Shown here piece after piece: positions 1 to 8,882 of a stretch of DNA of 64,000 nt. Made by a program: the position numbers and the translations under genes. Where the stretch lies: NCBI RefSeq assembly GCF_016863535.1, contig NZ_BOPB01000032.1:52998-116997 (forward strand). Reading direction: 5' to 3'. This DNA comes from Micromonospora lutea. GTDB taxonomy: Bacteria; Actinomycetota; Actinomycetes; Mycobacteriales; Micromonosporaceae. Every line of letters starts with the position of its first letter. Position 1 is the first letter of the stretch. The notes beneath the pieces were generated by a model. It made no database searches. It was not told the origin of the DNA and worked only from the letters and a program-made list of their open reading frames with translations.

Positions 1-1
1 C

Positions 2-1333
2 GTCGACCTGGTGCCCAACCACACCTCGTCGGCCCACGCCTGGTTCCAGGCCGCCCTGGCCGCCGGTCCGGGCAGTGCCGAGCGGGAGCGGTACATCTTC
101 CGCGAGGGCCGCGGACCGGACGGGGCCGAACCGCCCAACGACTGGCAGAGCGTCTTCGGGGGTCCGGCCTGGACGCGGCTTCCCGACGGCCAGTGGTACC
201 TGCACCTGTTCGACACCGCTCAGCCCGATCTGAACTGGGACAACCCCGAGGTACGCGCCGAGTTCCTGGACGTGCTGCGGTTCTGGCTGGATCGCGGCGT
301 GGACGGTTTCCGGGTCGACGTGGCACACGGTCTGATCAAGCAGGCCGATCTGGCCGACTGGCAGGAGCCGCAGGAAATTCTCTCCGGGCAGGAGGCGGAC
401 AAGCCTCGCCCACCGATGTGGGACCAGGACGGCGTGCACGAGATCTACCGCGAGTGGCGGCGGTTGCTGGACGGCTATCCCGGTGAGCGGATTCTGGTCG
501 CCGAGGCGTGGGTGGAGCCGGCGGAACGGCTGGCCCGCTACGTCCGCCCCGACGAGATGCACCAGGCGTTCAACTTCGAGTACCTGCTCGCCTCCTGGAC
601 GGCCCCTGCCCAGTACGCGGTGATCACGCGCTCACTGGAGGCCACCGACGCGGTCGGCGCACCCACCACCTGGGTGCTCTCGAACCACGACGTGGTGCGG
701 CACGCCACCCGGCTCGGGCTGCCGGTCGGCACGCCCCGACCCAACGGCATCGGCATCGGCGACGAGCAACCGGACGCCGCCACCGGGCTACGGCGGGCCC
801 GCGCGGCCACCCTGCTCATGCTGGCCCTGCCCGGCTCGGCCTACCTCTACCAGGGTGAGGAACTCGGGCTGCCGGAGCACACCACCCTGCCCGACGAGGC
901 CCGGCAGGATCCGACCTGGGAACGCAGCGGGCACACCAAGCGGGGCCGCGACGGGTGTCGGGTGCCGATCCCGTGGGAGGCGGATGCACCCTCGTACGGC
1001 TTCGGGCCGACCGACGCCAGCTGGCTGCCGCAACCGCCGATCTGGGCCGAGTACGCGCTCGACCGCCAGCGCGGGGTGCCCGGCTCGACGTACGAGCTGT
1101 ACCGGGAGGCGTTGCGGCTGCGCCGCGCGTACGGACTCGGTCGGGGCACCCTGGAATGGCTCTCCTCCGGCGACGAGGTGCTGACCTTCCGCAACGGCGA
1201 CCTGGTCGTGCTGACCAACTTCGGCCCCACCGCCGTCCCCCCGCCCGCCGGCGAACTGCTGCACACCAGCACCCCCCTACCCGAGGACGGTTCGGTCCCC
1301 ACCGACACCACCATCTGGCTACGGACGGTGTAA
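2..1333 (+). CDS. GH13 alpha-glucosidase, 5' end outside window (partial)
   Basis: Cytoplasmic glycoside hydrolase family 13 enzyme, probably an alpha-glucosidase or oligo-1,6-glucosidase releasing glucose from short alpha-glucosides. The frame is open from base 2 and begins VDLVPNHTS, the conserved GH13 region I, so about 90-100 N-terminal residues lie to the left. Visible motifs are the nucleophile region DGFRVDVAH (about residue 103 of the visible part), the acid/base LVAEAW (about 163) and the transition-state region LSNHDVVRH (about 228). The C-terminal beta domain is complete and ends with TAA, which is itself part of an intergenic repeat. It is convergent with the MFS gene. Exact substrate preference cannot be read from the sequence; trehalose synthase is less likely. 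Confidence 0.93.
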   Translation, partial: VDLVPNHTSSAHAWFQAALAAGPGSAERERYIFREGRGPDGAEPPNDWQSVFGGPAWTRLPDGQWYLHLFDTAQPDLNWDNPEVRAEFLDVLRFWLDRGVDGFRVDVAHGLIKQADLADWQEPQEILSGQEADKPRPPMWDQDGVHEIYREWRRLLDGYPGERILVAEAWVEPAERLARYVRPDEMHQAFNFEYLLASWTAPAQYAVITRSLEATDAVGAPTTWVLSNHDVVRHATRLGLPVGTPRPNGIGIGDEQPDAATGLRRARAATLLMLALPGSAYLYQGEELGLPEHTTLPDEARQDPTWERSGHTKRGRDGCRVPIPWEADAPSYGFGPTDASWLPQPPIWAEYALDRQRGVPGSTYELYREALRLRRAYGLGRGTLEWLSSGDEVLTFRNGDLVVLTNFGPTAVPPPAGELLHTSTPLPEDGSVPTDTTIWLRTV

Positions 1334-1463
1334 GGAAGGGCACCTCATTAACGTCTGGTGTAGAGCAGGGGTCCCTTGTTAACACGCGGCCGGCACGATC
1401 GACGCTTTTGTTAATAAGGGGCCCTTCCTCTACCGGAGGCGTTAAGAAGGGGCCCTTCCTTTC
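1331..1463. repeat. Cluster of four GGAAGGGCCCC/TTAACG repeat units
   Basis: Four copies of a 22-26 bp element fill the gap between convergent genes. Two lie in one orientation (about 1332-1353 and 1364-1386) and two in the other (about 1410-1434 and 1439-1463). The consensus, read away from the gene, is close to TRAGGAAGGGCMCC followed by TTAACGC. The first unit contains the TAA stop of the GH13 gene, and the last abuts the TGA stop of the MFS gene. Two more copies lie at 56644-56701. The inverted arrangement can fold back and may end transcripts from both sides. Confidence 0.75.
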
Positions 1464-2889
1464 ACTCAAGCTGGTTGGCGCGGGTGTGCAGGAGTTGGCG
1501 TACGTCGGCGATGTCCTTCGGCGAGGTGCGTGCGGCGAGCCAGTACATGATGCCGGTGGGGATGAAGAAGAGCTGGAAGGCGGCCAGCCCGACGGCGTAG
1601 TTCAGCGGCGGCGGGAAGGCCACCCGCAGCCCGTGGAAGGCCGCCCCGACCAGACCGTTGCCGGCCGCTCGCCCCACCCCGTTGACCAGGTTGCCGAGGC
1701 TGTAGACGGTGCCCCGGTGCTCCGGTGGGTTCACGTCGGCGATCAGGGCGAACCAGTTCGGCGAGTTCGCCGAAGTCAGTGCCAGGGCCAGCAGTGCGGC
1801 CAGCAGGCTCAGCCCGACCGTCGGTTCGGTGACCACGCTGGCCAGCACCGCCCGTACGACCGCGCCGGTGCCGGCGCCGTCGGGCACGTCGATGCGCATC
1901 GGCACGAAGAACAGCACCAGATAGAACGGAAGCGCGGCGAAGATGCCGATGGAGGCGACCATGGCCCGGCCCGAGGGGGTACGCCGTTGCAGCGCGTCAC
2001 CGACCAGCCCGCCGACGATGGAGAACACCCCGCCGAGTTGGAACAGGGCGGCGAAGACGCTGCCCACCACGATGGCGGTCGCCGTGGTGTATCCCTGGTC
2101 CTCGGCCCGCTCTCGGAAGAGGACCGGCAGCCAGACCAGCGAACCGAAGGCGGCCTGCGCGGTGAGGCCCTGGAGAATCAGCCAACGGTTGGTCCGTCGG
2201 CTCAGGATGACGGGCAGGTCCGTGCGGCTGATCCGGTAGTCGTAGTCGTCGCCGGCGGCGAGCGCGGCGGTCAGGGCCGGCTCGCTCTGGCCGCGTCGGA
2301 TGTCGTACGTGAACAGGTAGGCCGCCGTGGCGGCCAACCCGACCACGGTGAGCACCAGGAACGGCCGGCGCCAGTCGGCCGCGCCGAGCAGCCCACCGAC
2401 GAGGCCGCCGGCCACGGTGCCGACACCCTGGGAGAGCCCCCAGAAGCTCATCACCAGGCCCCGACGGCGAGGGGTGATGAGGTCGGTGACGACCGAATAA
2501 CCGACCGACCCGACCGCGCCGAGGCCCACTGCGGCGAGCAGTTGCGCGGCGAGGAAGGTGGGGTAGTTCCCGGCGAGTGCGCTGCCCCCGGTGCCGGCCG
2601 CCCAGAGCAGCGTGCCGATCATGAGTAACGGCTTGCGGTTGCCACGGTCGCCGAAGTAGGCCCAGCCCACCGCCGCCACCGCACTGACCAGGAAGCTGAT
2701 CGCGGTGACCAGACCGATCAGCCGTTGCGGCACCTCGAAGGAGTCGGCGATCGCGCCGTACAACGGCGGCACCAGGCCGATCGCCACGTTGTCCAGCGAG
2801 GCGAGCAGCACGAAGACCACGACGCTGTAGAGCCGGCGCGGCGCGCTCCTGCCCCACACCCGCGCGGGTCCGCCTGTGGTCGAGCTCAT
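1462..2889 (-). CDS. MFS transporter
   Basis: Integral membrane transporter of the major facilitator superfamily, 475 residues, with the expected twelve hydrophobic segments. Near the first loop it has the family motif region GWAYFGDRGNRKP between helices 2 and 3, and a weaker repeat in the second half near SPNWFALIADVNPPEHRG. The substrate is unknown. The ATG at 2889 is preferred over an upstream TTG at 2901; neither has a strong ribosome binding site. It is separated from xylB by a large hairpin, so it is probably transcribed on its own rather than with xylAB, although the sugar-use setting makes a sugar or metabolite substrate possible. Confidence 0.85.
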   Translation of the reverse strand: MSSTTGGPARVWGRSAPRRLYSVVVFVLLASLDNVAIGLVPPLYGAIADSFEVPQRLIGLVTAISFLVSAVAAVGWAYFGDRGNRKPLLMIGTLLWAAGTGGSALAGNYPTFLAAQLLAAVGLGAVGSVGYSVVTDLITPRRRGLVMSFWGLSQGVGTVAGGLVGGLLGAADWRRPFLVLTVVGLAATAAYLFTYDIRRGQSEPALTAALAAGDDYDYRISRTDLPVILSRRTNRWLILQGLTAQAAFGSLVWLPVLFRERAEDQGYTTATAIVVGSVFAALFQLGGVFSIVGGLVGDALQRRTPSGRAMVASIGIFAALPFYLVLFFVPMRIDVPDGAGTGAVVRAVLASVVTEPTVGLSLLAALLALALTSANSPNWFALIADVNPPEHRGTVYSLGNLVNGVGRAAGNGLVGAAFHGLRVAFPPPLNYAVGLAAFQLFFIPTGIMYWLAARTSPKDIADVRQLLHTRANQLE

Positions 2890-2969
2890 GCGGGCAGCCA
2901 ACCAGGGCGGGATAACGAGCTGATCACCGGGTCACCCCACGGTCTGGCAGCCACCTCGCGGGACGTGTT

Positions 2970-3023
2970 CGGTCCCGGATCGAGTGGCATCCGCGTCACA
3001 GCGGGCCACTCGATCCGGGACCG
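2970..3023 (-). terminator. Long hairpin downstream of xylB
   Basis: A perfect 19-bp inverted repeat (2970-2988 and 3005-3023) with a 16-base loop lies directly after the xylB stop codon at 3032. There is no T-run. It probably ends or stabilises the xylAB transcript and separates it from the MFS gene. Confidence 0.65.
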
Positions 3024-3031
3024 AGCCGTGA

Positions 3032-4486
3032 TCAGCCCTGGGTCAACCGGTCCAGGTGGCGTTCCCGGGCCTGCGCGTAGCGCTCCCGGATGCCGGGCAC
3101 CGGCTCGGCGGCGTACTCCTCGGTGCCGGACGGTGTCCAGGACGGCGGTTCCCCCGTTCCCAGAGCCAACCACGCGGCCTGCCGGGCGGCACCGTCGGCG
3201 ACGTACTCGCCGGGCGGTGGGACGACCACCGGGCAGCCGAAGACCTGCGGCGCGATGCGACGCACCGCCGCCGACCGGGCACCGCCGCCGACCAGGATCA
3301 CCCGGCGTACGGTCGCGCCCTGGGCGGCCAGCGCGTCGAGGCCGTCGGCGAGGGCGCAGAGCATCCCCTCCACGGCCGCCCGGGCCAGGTGCCCCGGGGT
3401 CGAGGTGCGCAGGGTCAGCCCGTGCACCGCCCCGGTGGCGTCCGGCCGGTTCGGAGTGCGTTCGCCCTCCAGGTACGGCACCATGACCAGCCCGTCCGCG
3501 CCGGGCGGCGTGGCCAGCGCCAGGTCGGCCAGCTCGTCCAGACCCACCCCCAGCATCGCGGCGGCGGCGTCCAGCACCCGGGCCGCGTTCAGCGTGCAGA
3601 CCAGCGGCAGGAACCGGCCGGTCACGTCGGCGAAGCCGGCGACGATACCGCTCGGGTCGGCCGCAGGGGCGTCCGCGACGCTGAAAACCGTGCCGGAGGT
3701 ACCGATCGACACCACCACGTCGCCGGGACGCGCGCCGACGCCGAAGCCGGCGGCGGCGTTGTCACCCGCGCCCGGCCCGAGCAGCGCCGCACCGGAGCCC
3801 GAACCAGCCGGGCCCGACAGCACCGCCGGAGCGAGGTACCCGGCGGCCTCGGTAGGGCCGAGTACGGTCGGCACCCGCACCACCCGACCGAGCGCCTGCT
3901 CCAACAGGTCCAGCCGGTACTCGCCGGTGGCCGGGGACCAGTAACCGGTGCCGCTGGCGTCGCTGCGGTCGGTACGCAGCGCGTCCAGCCCGGGGGCACC
4001 GGCCAGCCGCCAGGTCAGCCAGTCGTGCGGCAGGCAGACGGCCGCCACCCGAGCGGCGTTCGCCGGCTCGTTCCGGGCCAGCCAGCGCAGCTTGGTAACG
4101 GTGAAGCTGGCCACCGGCACAAGGCCCACCGCGTCGGCCCAGAAACGACGCCCGGCCTGCCCCTCGCCTGCCTCCTGGATCAGCTCGGCGGCCGCGCCGG
4201 CGGACCGGGTGTCGTTCCACAGCAGCGCTGGCCGGATCACCTCTCCGGCCTCGTCGAGGCAGACCATGCCGTGCTGCTGGCCGCCCACGGAGACTGCGGC
4301 GACGTCGGTCAGCCCACCGGCGGCGTCGATCGCCGTCTGGAGGGCCGACCACCAGGCCGAGGGGTCGACCTCGGTGCCGTCCGGGTGCGGTGCCCGGCCC
4401 TGCCGGACCAGAGCACCGGTCTCCGCGTCCCGGACGACCACCTTGCACGACTGGGTGGAGGAGTCCACCCCGGCGACGAGCGGCAT
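3032..4486 (-). CDS. xylB: Xylulokinase
   Basis: FGGY-family carbohydrate kinase of 484 residues, phosphorylating D-xylulose to xylulose 5-phosphate, the second step of xylose use. It shows the N-terminal phosphate-binding GVDSSTQS, the sugar-site segment VGGQQHGMV, the hinge region RTDRSDASGTGYW, GAGDNAAAGFGVG, the ATP-site GTSGTVFS and the adenosine motif VGGGARS. It starts 10 bases after the xylA stop with a GAGG-type ribosome binding site, so the two form an operon transcribed from the promoter upstream of xylA. The length is normal for the family and nothing is missing. Confidence 0.95.
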   Translation of the reverse strand: MPLVAGVDSSTQSCKVVVRDAETGALVRQGRAPHPDGTEVDPSAWWSALQTAIDAAGGLTDVAAVSVGGQQHGMVCLDEAGEVIRPALLWNDTRSAGAAAELIQEAGEGQAGRRFWADAVGLVPVASFTVTKLRWLARNEPANAARVAAVCLPHDWLTWRLAGAPGLDALRTDRSDASGTGYWSPATGEYRLDLLEQALGRVVRVPTVLGPTEAAGYLAPAVLSGPAGSGSGAALLGPGAGDNAAAGFGVGARPGDVVVSIGTSGTVFSVADAPAADPSGIVAGFADVTGRFLPLVCTLNAARVLDAAAAMLGVGLDELADLALATPPGADGLVMVPYLEGERTPNRPDATGAVHGLTLRTSTPGHLARAAVEGMLCALADGLDALAAQGATVRRVILVGGGARSAAVRRIAPQVFGCPVVVPPPGEYVADGAARQAAWLALGTGEPPSWTPSGTEEYAAEPVPGIRERYAQARERHLDRLTQG

Positions 4487-4496
4487 GCCGGCCGCC

Positions 4497-5684
4497 TCAG
4501 CGGGCGCCGAGCACGTGCTCGACGGCGAGCTGGTTCAACCGGACGAAGCCGAAGCCGCGGGCGGCGGTCGCCTCCACGTCGAACTCCTCGAAGGCGCTGG
4601 TGTCGGCGAGCAGCTCGGCGTAGCCCTCGCCGTCGCCGAGCGTCGGCACGGCCAGCTCGGCGACCTTGCTGGCGGCCAGCGCCTCGACCACCTCCGGGTC
4701 GGCCCGGAACGCCGCGGCCCGCTCCTTGAGCAGCAGGTAGGTGCGCATGTTCGCCGCCGCGGAGGCCCACACGCCGTCGATGTCCTCGGTGCGGGAGGGC
4801 TTGTAGTCGAAGTGCCGCGGCCCGTCGTAGGCGGGCGCGCCGGCCGGGCCACCGTGCTCCAGCAGGTCGACCAGGGCGAAGGCGTTGAGCAGGTCACCGT
4901 GGCCGAAGACCAGGTCCTGGTCGTACTTGACGCCACGCTGGCCGTTGAGGTCGATGTGGAACAGCTTGCCCTGCCAGAGTGCCTGGGCGATGCCGTGGGC
5001 GAAGTTGAGCCCGGCCATCTGCTCGTGGCCGACCTCCGGGTTCAGCCCGACGCGCTCCGGGTGGGCGAGGGTGGAGATGAACGCCAGAGCGTGCCCGACG
5101 GTGGGCAGCAGGATGTCGCCGCGCGGCTCGTTCGGCTTGGGCTCCAGGGCGAAGCGCAGGTCGTAGCCGCGGTCGATGACGTACTGGCAGAGCACGTCGA
5201 CCGCCTCGCGGTAGCGCTCCAGCGCGGCCTGGACGTCCTTGGCGACGTCGTACTCGCCGCCTTCGCGGCCGCCCCACATGACGAACGTCTTCGCGCCCAG
5301 TTCGGCGGCGAGGTCGACGTTGCGCAACACCTTGCGCAGCGCGAACCGCCGGACGTCGCGGTCGTTGCTGGTGAAGCCGCCGTCCTTGAAGACGGGCTGC
5401 TGGAAGAGGTCGGTGGTGACCATCGGCACGACCAGGCCGGTCTCGTCGAGCGCCTTGCGGAACCGGGCGATCTGGGCGTCACGGGTGGCGGCGTCCGCAC
5501 CGAACGGCACCAGGTCGTCGTCGTGGAAGGTCACGCCGTACGCGCCCAGCTCGGCGAGCCGGTGCACCGACTCGACCGGGTCGATGGCGTCACGAGTGGC
5601 GTGACCGAACGGGTCTCGACCCTGCCAGCCGACCGTCCAGAGCCCGAAGGAGAACTTGTCGGCAGGGGTGGGACGGGGTGCCAT
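4497..5684 (-). CDS. xylA: Xylose isomerase
   Basis: Cytoplasmic enzyme converting D-xylose to D-xylulose (also glucose to fructose), first gene of the xylAB operon. At 395 residues it belongs to the shorter class I isomerases typical of actinomycetes. Visible signatures are FHDDDLVPFG with the catalytic His region, MWGGREG, the metal-ligand segments LEPKPNEPRGD and GLNPEVGHEQMAGLNF, and FHIDLNGQRGVKYDQDL. The start ATG is preceded by GGAGG. A consensus-like promoter with an overlapping palindrome lies about 45-75 bases upstream, shared with the divergent ROK gene. Confidence 0.97.
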   Translation of the reverse strand: MAPRPTPADKFSFGLWTVGWQGRDPFGHATRDAIDPVESVHRLAELGAYGVTFHDDDLVPFGADAATRDAQIARFRKALDETGLVVPMVTTDLFQQPVFKDGGFTSNDRDVRRFALRKVLRNVDLAAELGAKTFVMWGGREGGEYDVAKDVQAALERYREAVDVLCQYVIDRGYDLRFALEPKPNEPRGDILLPTVGHALAFISTLAHPERVGLNPEVGHEQMAGLNFAHGIAQALWQGKLFHIDLNGQRGVKYDQDLVFGHGDLLNAFALVDLLEHGGPAGAPAYDGPRHFDYKPSRTEDIDGVWASAAANMRTYLLLKERAAAFRADPEVVEALAASKVAELAVPTLGDGEGYAELLADTSAFEEFDVEATAARGFGFVRLNQLAVEHVLGAR

Positions 5685-5711
5685 GGCAAACCTCCGGTGG
5701 TGTCGTCCGCT

Positions 5712-5735
5712 ATTTGTTCAGTGGTTGAATTAAAT
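5712..5735. promoter_or_regulatory. Putative ROK/XylR operator
   Basis: An AT-rich imperfect palindrome, ATTTGTTCA-N5-TGAATTAAAT, covers the -10 element of the xylAB promoter. Its AT-richness in a GC-rich genome and its position between xylA and the divergent ROK gene fit an operator at which the ROK protein represses xylAB until xylose is present. Confidence 0.7.
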
Positions 5736-5757
5736 GACTGGGATGTGGCAGTGTCAA
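5729..5757 (-). promoter_or_regulatory. xylAB promoter
   Basis: On the minus strand a TTGACA (5752-5757) and a TTTAAT (5729-5734) are separated by 17 bases, an almost ideal housekeeping-sigma promoter reading towards xylA. The start point should be near 5722, giving a leader of roughly 38 bases with GGAGG before the ATG. Confidence 0.8.
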
Positions 5758-5760
5758 GGG

Positions 5761-6993
5761 GTGAAGCCACCCGCAGCCCCGGCCGGCGCGGTGCGGCAGG
5801 GCAGCCTGCGTGAGCTGAACCTCGCCCTCGTGCTCGGCCGCATCGCCGACGCCCGACGCCCGCCCTCGCGGGCCGCGCTGGCCGCTGACACCGGCCTCAC
5901 CCGGGCCACCGTCTCGGCCGTGGTGGAGGACCTCGTCGCCGGTCGGCTCGTCACCGAGGCGGACCCGACACCCCGGGCCGGTGCCGGTCGCCCAGCGCGT
6001 GGGCTGATGCTGGCCGGCAACGGCCCGGCCGGGCTGGGGCTGGAGATCAACGTCGACTACCTGGCCGCGTGCGTCGTCGACCTCGCCGGTCAGGTTCGGC
6101 ACCACACCGTGCACCGGTCCGACCTGCGACCCGTCTCCCCGGCCGACGCGCTCGGCCGGCTCGCCGAACTGGCCGCCCGGGCCCGTGCCGACGCCGACGC
6201 GCAGGACCTGACCCTGGCCGGCGCGGCCCTGGGGGTGCCCGGCCTGGTCGACGGCTCCGGGCAGGTCCGTCTCGCGCCGAACCTGGGCTGGCGGGACGTG
6301 CCGGTGCCGGACCTGCTGGCCCAGCACCCGCCGCTGACCGAGACCGTCGACGGGGTGCCGCCCCTGGTGGTGGACAACGAAGCCAACCTCGCCGCGCTGG
6401 GCGAGTTGCACGCTGGCGCCGCGCCGGGCAGTTTCCTGCACATCTCCGGAGAGGTCGGCATCGGCGCCGGCATCGTCCTGAACGGCGCGCTGTTCCGGGG
6501 CACCCGTGGTTGGAGCGGCGAGATCGGGCACATTCCGGTCCGTCCGGACGGGCCGCCCTGCCGCTGCGGCGGTCGGGGCTGTCTGGAGCTGTACGCGGGG
6601 CAGGAGGCGATCCTGTCCGCCGCCGGCCTGGCCGGAGCCGACCTGCCGGCTGACCGGGCGTCGACCCGGTTGACCCAGCTCGCGGCGGCCGAGCACCCCG
6701 CCGTCCTGCACGCCCTGGCCGAGGCGGGCACGGCGATCGGAGTCACCGTGGCGAGCGTGGTCAACCTGCTGGACCTCGACACGGTGGTGCTCGGCGGTGG
6801 TTACGCCTCGCTCACCGGCTGGCTCCGACCACCCGTACTCGCCGAGATCGAACGCCGGGTGCTCACCGCAGCCTGGTCCCCGGTCACCGTCCGGCCGGCC
6901 ACCCTCGGTGCCACCGCCGCGGCGGTGGGAGCTGCCGGTTCGGTGGTACGCCGGATCATCGCCCAGCCCGGCGGCTGGTTGGCCCGACTCTGA
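5761..6993 (+). CDS. ROK-family transcriptional regulator (probable xylose repressor)
   Basis: About 410 residues. An N-terminal winged helix (GSLRELNLALVLGRI through the recognition helix TGLTRATVSAVVEDL) is followed by a ROK sugar-kinase-like domain with the cysteine zinc motif CRCGGRGCLE and the preceding EIGHIPV histidine. It sits divergent to xylAB with an operator-like palindrome between, so it is probably the xylose-responsive repressor XylR. The start is uncertain: in-frame ATGs at 5734 and 5743 would overlap the operator and promoter, and the GTG at 5761 gives a family-like N-terminus, but none has a good ribosome binding site. Confidence 0.9.
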   Translation: MKPPAAPAGAVRQGSLRELNLALVLGRIADARRPPSRAALAADTGLTRATVSAVVEDLVAGRLVTEADPTPRAGAGRPARGLMLAGNGPAGLGLEINVDYLAACVVDLAGQVRHHTVHRSDLRPVSPADALGRLAELAARARADADAQDLTLAGAALGVPGLVDGSGQVRLAPNLGWRDVPVPDLLAQHPPLTETVDGVPPLVVDNEANLAALGELHAGAAPGSFLHISGEVGIGAGIVLNGALFRGTRGWSGEIGHIPVRPDGPPCRCGGRGCLELYAGQEAILSAAGLAGADLPADRASTRLTQLAAAEHPAVLHALAEAGTAIGVTVASVVNLLDLDTVVLGGGYASLTGWLRPPVLAEIERRVLTAAWSPVTVRPATLGATAAAVGAAGSVVRRIIAQPGGWLARL

Positions 6994-7030
6994 CTCTGGT
7001 GACAGGTGTGCCTCAGGCGCACCTCGGTAC

Positions 7031-7048
7031 GCTTGCCTGCAGGCAAGC
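7031..7048. promoter_or_regulatory. Perfect 18-bp palindrome upstream of phosphatase gene
   Basis: GCTTGCCTGCAGGCAAGC is a perfect palindrome just upstream of the first possible starts of the phosphatase gene. A second, near-perfect 17-base palindrome (GTGTGCCT-C-AGGCGCAC) lies at about 7005-7021. Both are typical of operator sites for dimeric repressors. Confidence 0.55.
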
Positions 7049-7119
7049 AACCGTGACCCCGAGGAGTGCACCGCCCGCATGCGTACTGGTCGACAGCGCC
7101 CCGCGCCCGGCGGCCGCCG

Positions 7120-8799
7120 GTGACCAGCACCCGGCAGGACGCTGTCGCGGGTGCGGCCGGCGAGTGGGCTGCCGACGGAGGCTCGGGTCGTCCCGCCACC
7201 GGGTCACTCCCCACGCCCGCCGTGGACGCCGACCTCGCCCGTGAGCTGCTCGACGGGCTCGACGAGGCGGTGCTGACCACCGACGACGCCGGGCTGGTCG
7301 TGCTGGCCAACGCGCGGGCCGGGGTGTTGCTGCCGGACGTCGCCGTCGGCACCGACCTGGCCGGCTGTGCGCTGCCGGCACTGGCGAGCGCGGTCGCCAC
7401 CGGCGCGGATGACTTCGAGGATGAACACCGCGGCCGGCGACTGCGCGGCGTCCGCCGCGCGCTGGGCGGCAACCGCGCCGCCTGGTACCTGCGGGACATC
7501 ACCGACGAACACGTTCGTGTCGAGGAACTACGGGCCGAGCGCCGACGAACCCGGTTCCTGGCCCGTTGCGGCCGTCAACTCGGCCTGGCGCTGGAGCGTG
7601 ACCAGGCGCTGCGCGCCGTCGCCACCCTCCCGGTGCCGTACCTGGCCGATCTGGCCCTGGTGGTGCACCTGCCACCGATTCCGACCGAGTACCGGCCCCA
7701 CTGGGTGCGGTACGCCGCTGACGGCACCGCGCCGACCAGCGGCGTGGTCGACTGGGACGTGGTCGCCGCCGTACCCGGTCTCGTCGAGGCCCTCGACGGC
7801 GAGCGCGGGGATCCGCGTCCCTGGCCGGCCACCCGGCGGGAGGGACTCGACCCGGTGCTCCCGGCGGGCCTCGTCGACCCACCCGCGACCCTGCTGGTCA
7901 GCCCGTTGCCAATGGCAGGTCGGACGGCCGGCGCCCTGGTGCTGCTACGTCGATCCGAGCGGGACGGGTTCCACCCTCGCGAGGTCGAGCTGGTGCGGGA
8001 GTTCGCCGCTCGAGCCGGCGCCGCACTGGCCACCGCCCAGCTGCACGACGAACAGAGCCACCTCGCCCAGGTACTACAGAACAGCCTGCTGCCCCCGAAA
8101 CTGCCCACGGTGCCCGGATTGAGTCTGGCCGGTGGTTACCGCGCGGCCGGCGACAGCCTGCGCATCGGTGGCGACTTCTACGATGTCCTGCCCACCGGTG
8201 GCGGTGCCCTGTTCGCCGTCGGGGACGTCTGCGGCAAGGGCGTCGGTGCGGCCGTGCTCACCGGACGGGTACGCCAGTCCTTGCAGACCCTGCGACTGGT
8301 CGAGCAGGAGCCGCGAGAACTGCTCCGGCTGCTCGACCGGGCGCTGCTCGACATTCCGGACGCGTCCCGGCGCGGCCGGTTCACCACCCTGCTGCTGGGT
8401 GCCCTGCGGCCCGAGCCCGAGGGTGGGGTGCGGGTGCGGATCGCCGGTGGTGGGCATCCGGCACCGCTCATGATCCGCGCCGACGGCACGGTGCTCGCGG
8501 TTCGGGTCGGTGGCATGCCGGTCGGTGCGCTGGCCGGTGCCCGCTTCGCCACCGCTGACCTTCGGCTGAGCCCCGGTGAGCTGCTGTTCACGCGTACCGA
8601 CGGAATTGCCGACGCTCGGGGCGGCCCGCACGGGACGGAGGTCTTCGGCGAGCGGCGGCTACGCCGCATTCTCGCCGACGGCGCCGGGCTGCCCCCGGCG
8701 ACGCTTGTCGACCGGGTGCTCCGAGAGGTCGACAGGTGGTGTGCCGGGCTTCGCCACGACGACATCGCGATGCTGGCGATCGGCGCGACCGGAGACTGA
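7120..8799 (+). CDS. PAS/GAF-SpoIIE serine phosphatase
   Basis: Soluble PP2C-type phosphatase, about 559 residues, of the RsbU/SpoIIE class that usually dephosphorylates anti-anti-sigma factors. Order of parts: a disordered N-terminus, a PAS-like segment (around LDEAVLTTDDAGLVVLANA), a GAF-like middle, then the phosphatase domain with GGDFYDVLP, VGDVCGKGVGAA, GGGHPAPL, TDGIADAR and HDDIAML, so all acidic metal ligands are present. The start is unclear. GTG 7120 overlaps the stop of a 14-codon frame beginning ATG 7079, and an in-frame GTG at 7066 has GAGGA immediately in front. No partner switch genes are adjacent except a second phosphatase at 9530. Confidence 0.88.
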   Translation: MTSTRQDAVAGAAGEWAADGGSGRPATGSLPTPAVDADLARELLDGLDEAVLTTDDAGLVVLANARAGVLLPDVAVGTDLAGCALPALASAVATGADDFEDEHRGRRLRGVRRALGGNRAAWYLRDITDEHVRVEELRAERRRTRFLARCGRQLGLALERDQALRAVATLPVPYLADLALVVHLPPIPTEYRPHWVRYAADGTAPTSGVVDWDVVAAVPGLVEALDGERGDPRPWPATRREGLDPVLPAGLVDPPATLLVSPLPMAGRTAGALVLLRRSERDGFHPREVELVREFAARAGAALATAQLHDEQSHLAQVLQNSLLPPKLPTVPGLSLAGGYRAAGDSLRIGGDFYDVLPTGGGALFAVGDVCGKGVGAAVLTGRVRQSLQTLRLVEQEPRELLRLLDRALLDIPDASRRGRFTTLLLGALRPEPEGGVRVRIAGGGHPAPLMIRADGTVLAVRVGGMPVGALAGARFATADLRLSPGELLFTRTDGIADARGGPHGTEVFGERRLRRILADGAGLPPATLVDRVLREVDRWCAGLRHDDIAMLAIGATGD

Positions 8800-8882
8800 C
8801 CCGACGCGACCACGACCGGCGGCGGCGGCGGCGGCGATTGACCATCCCACCCGCTGCGGCCGGGTCGGCGCGCCCGCTTCGG

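Noticed and set aside
1331..1463. Possible rho-independent terminators from GGGGCCCTT units
   Set aside because: Individual hairpins are short and lack T-runs; kept as a repeat with possible terminator role rather than called as terminators.
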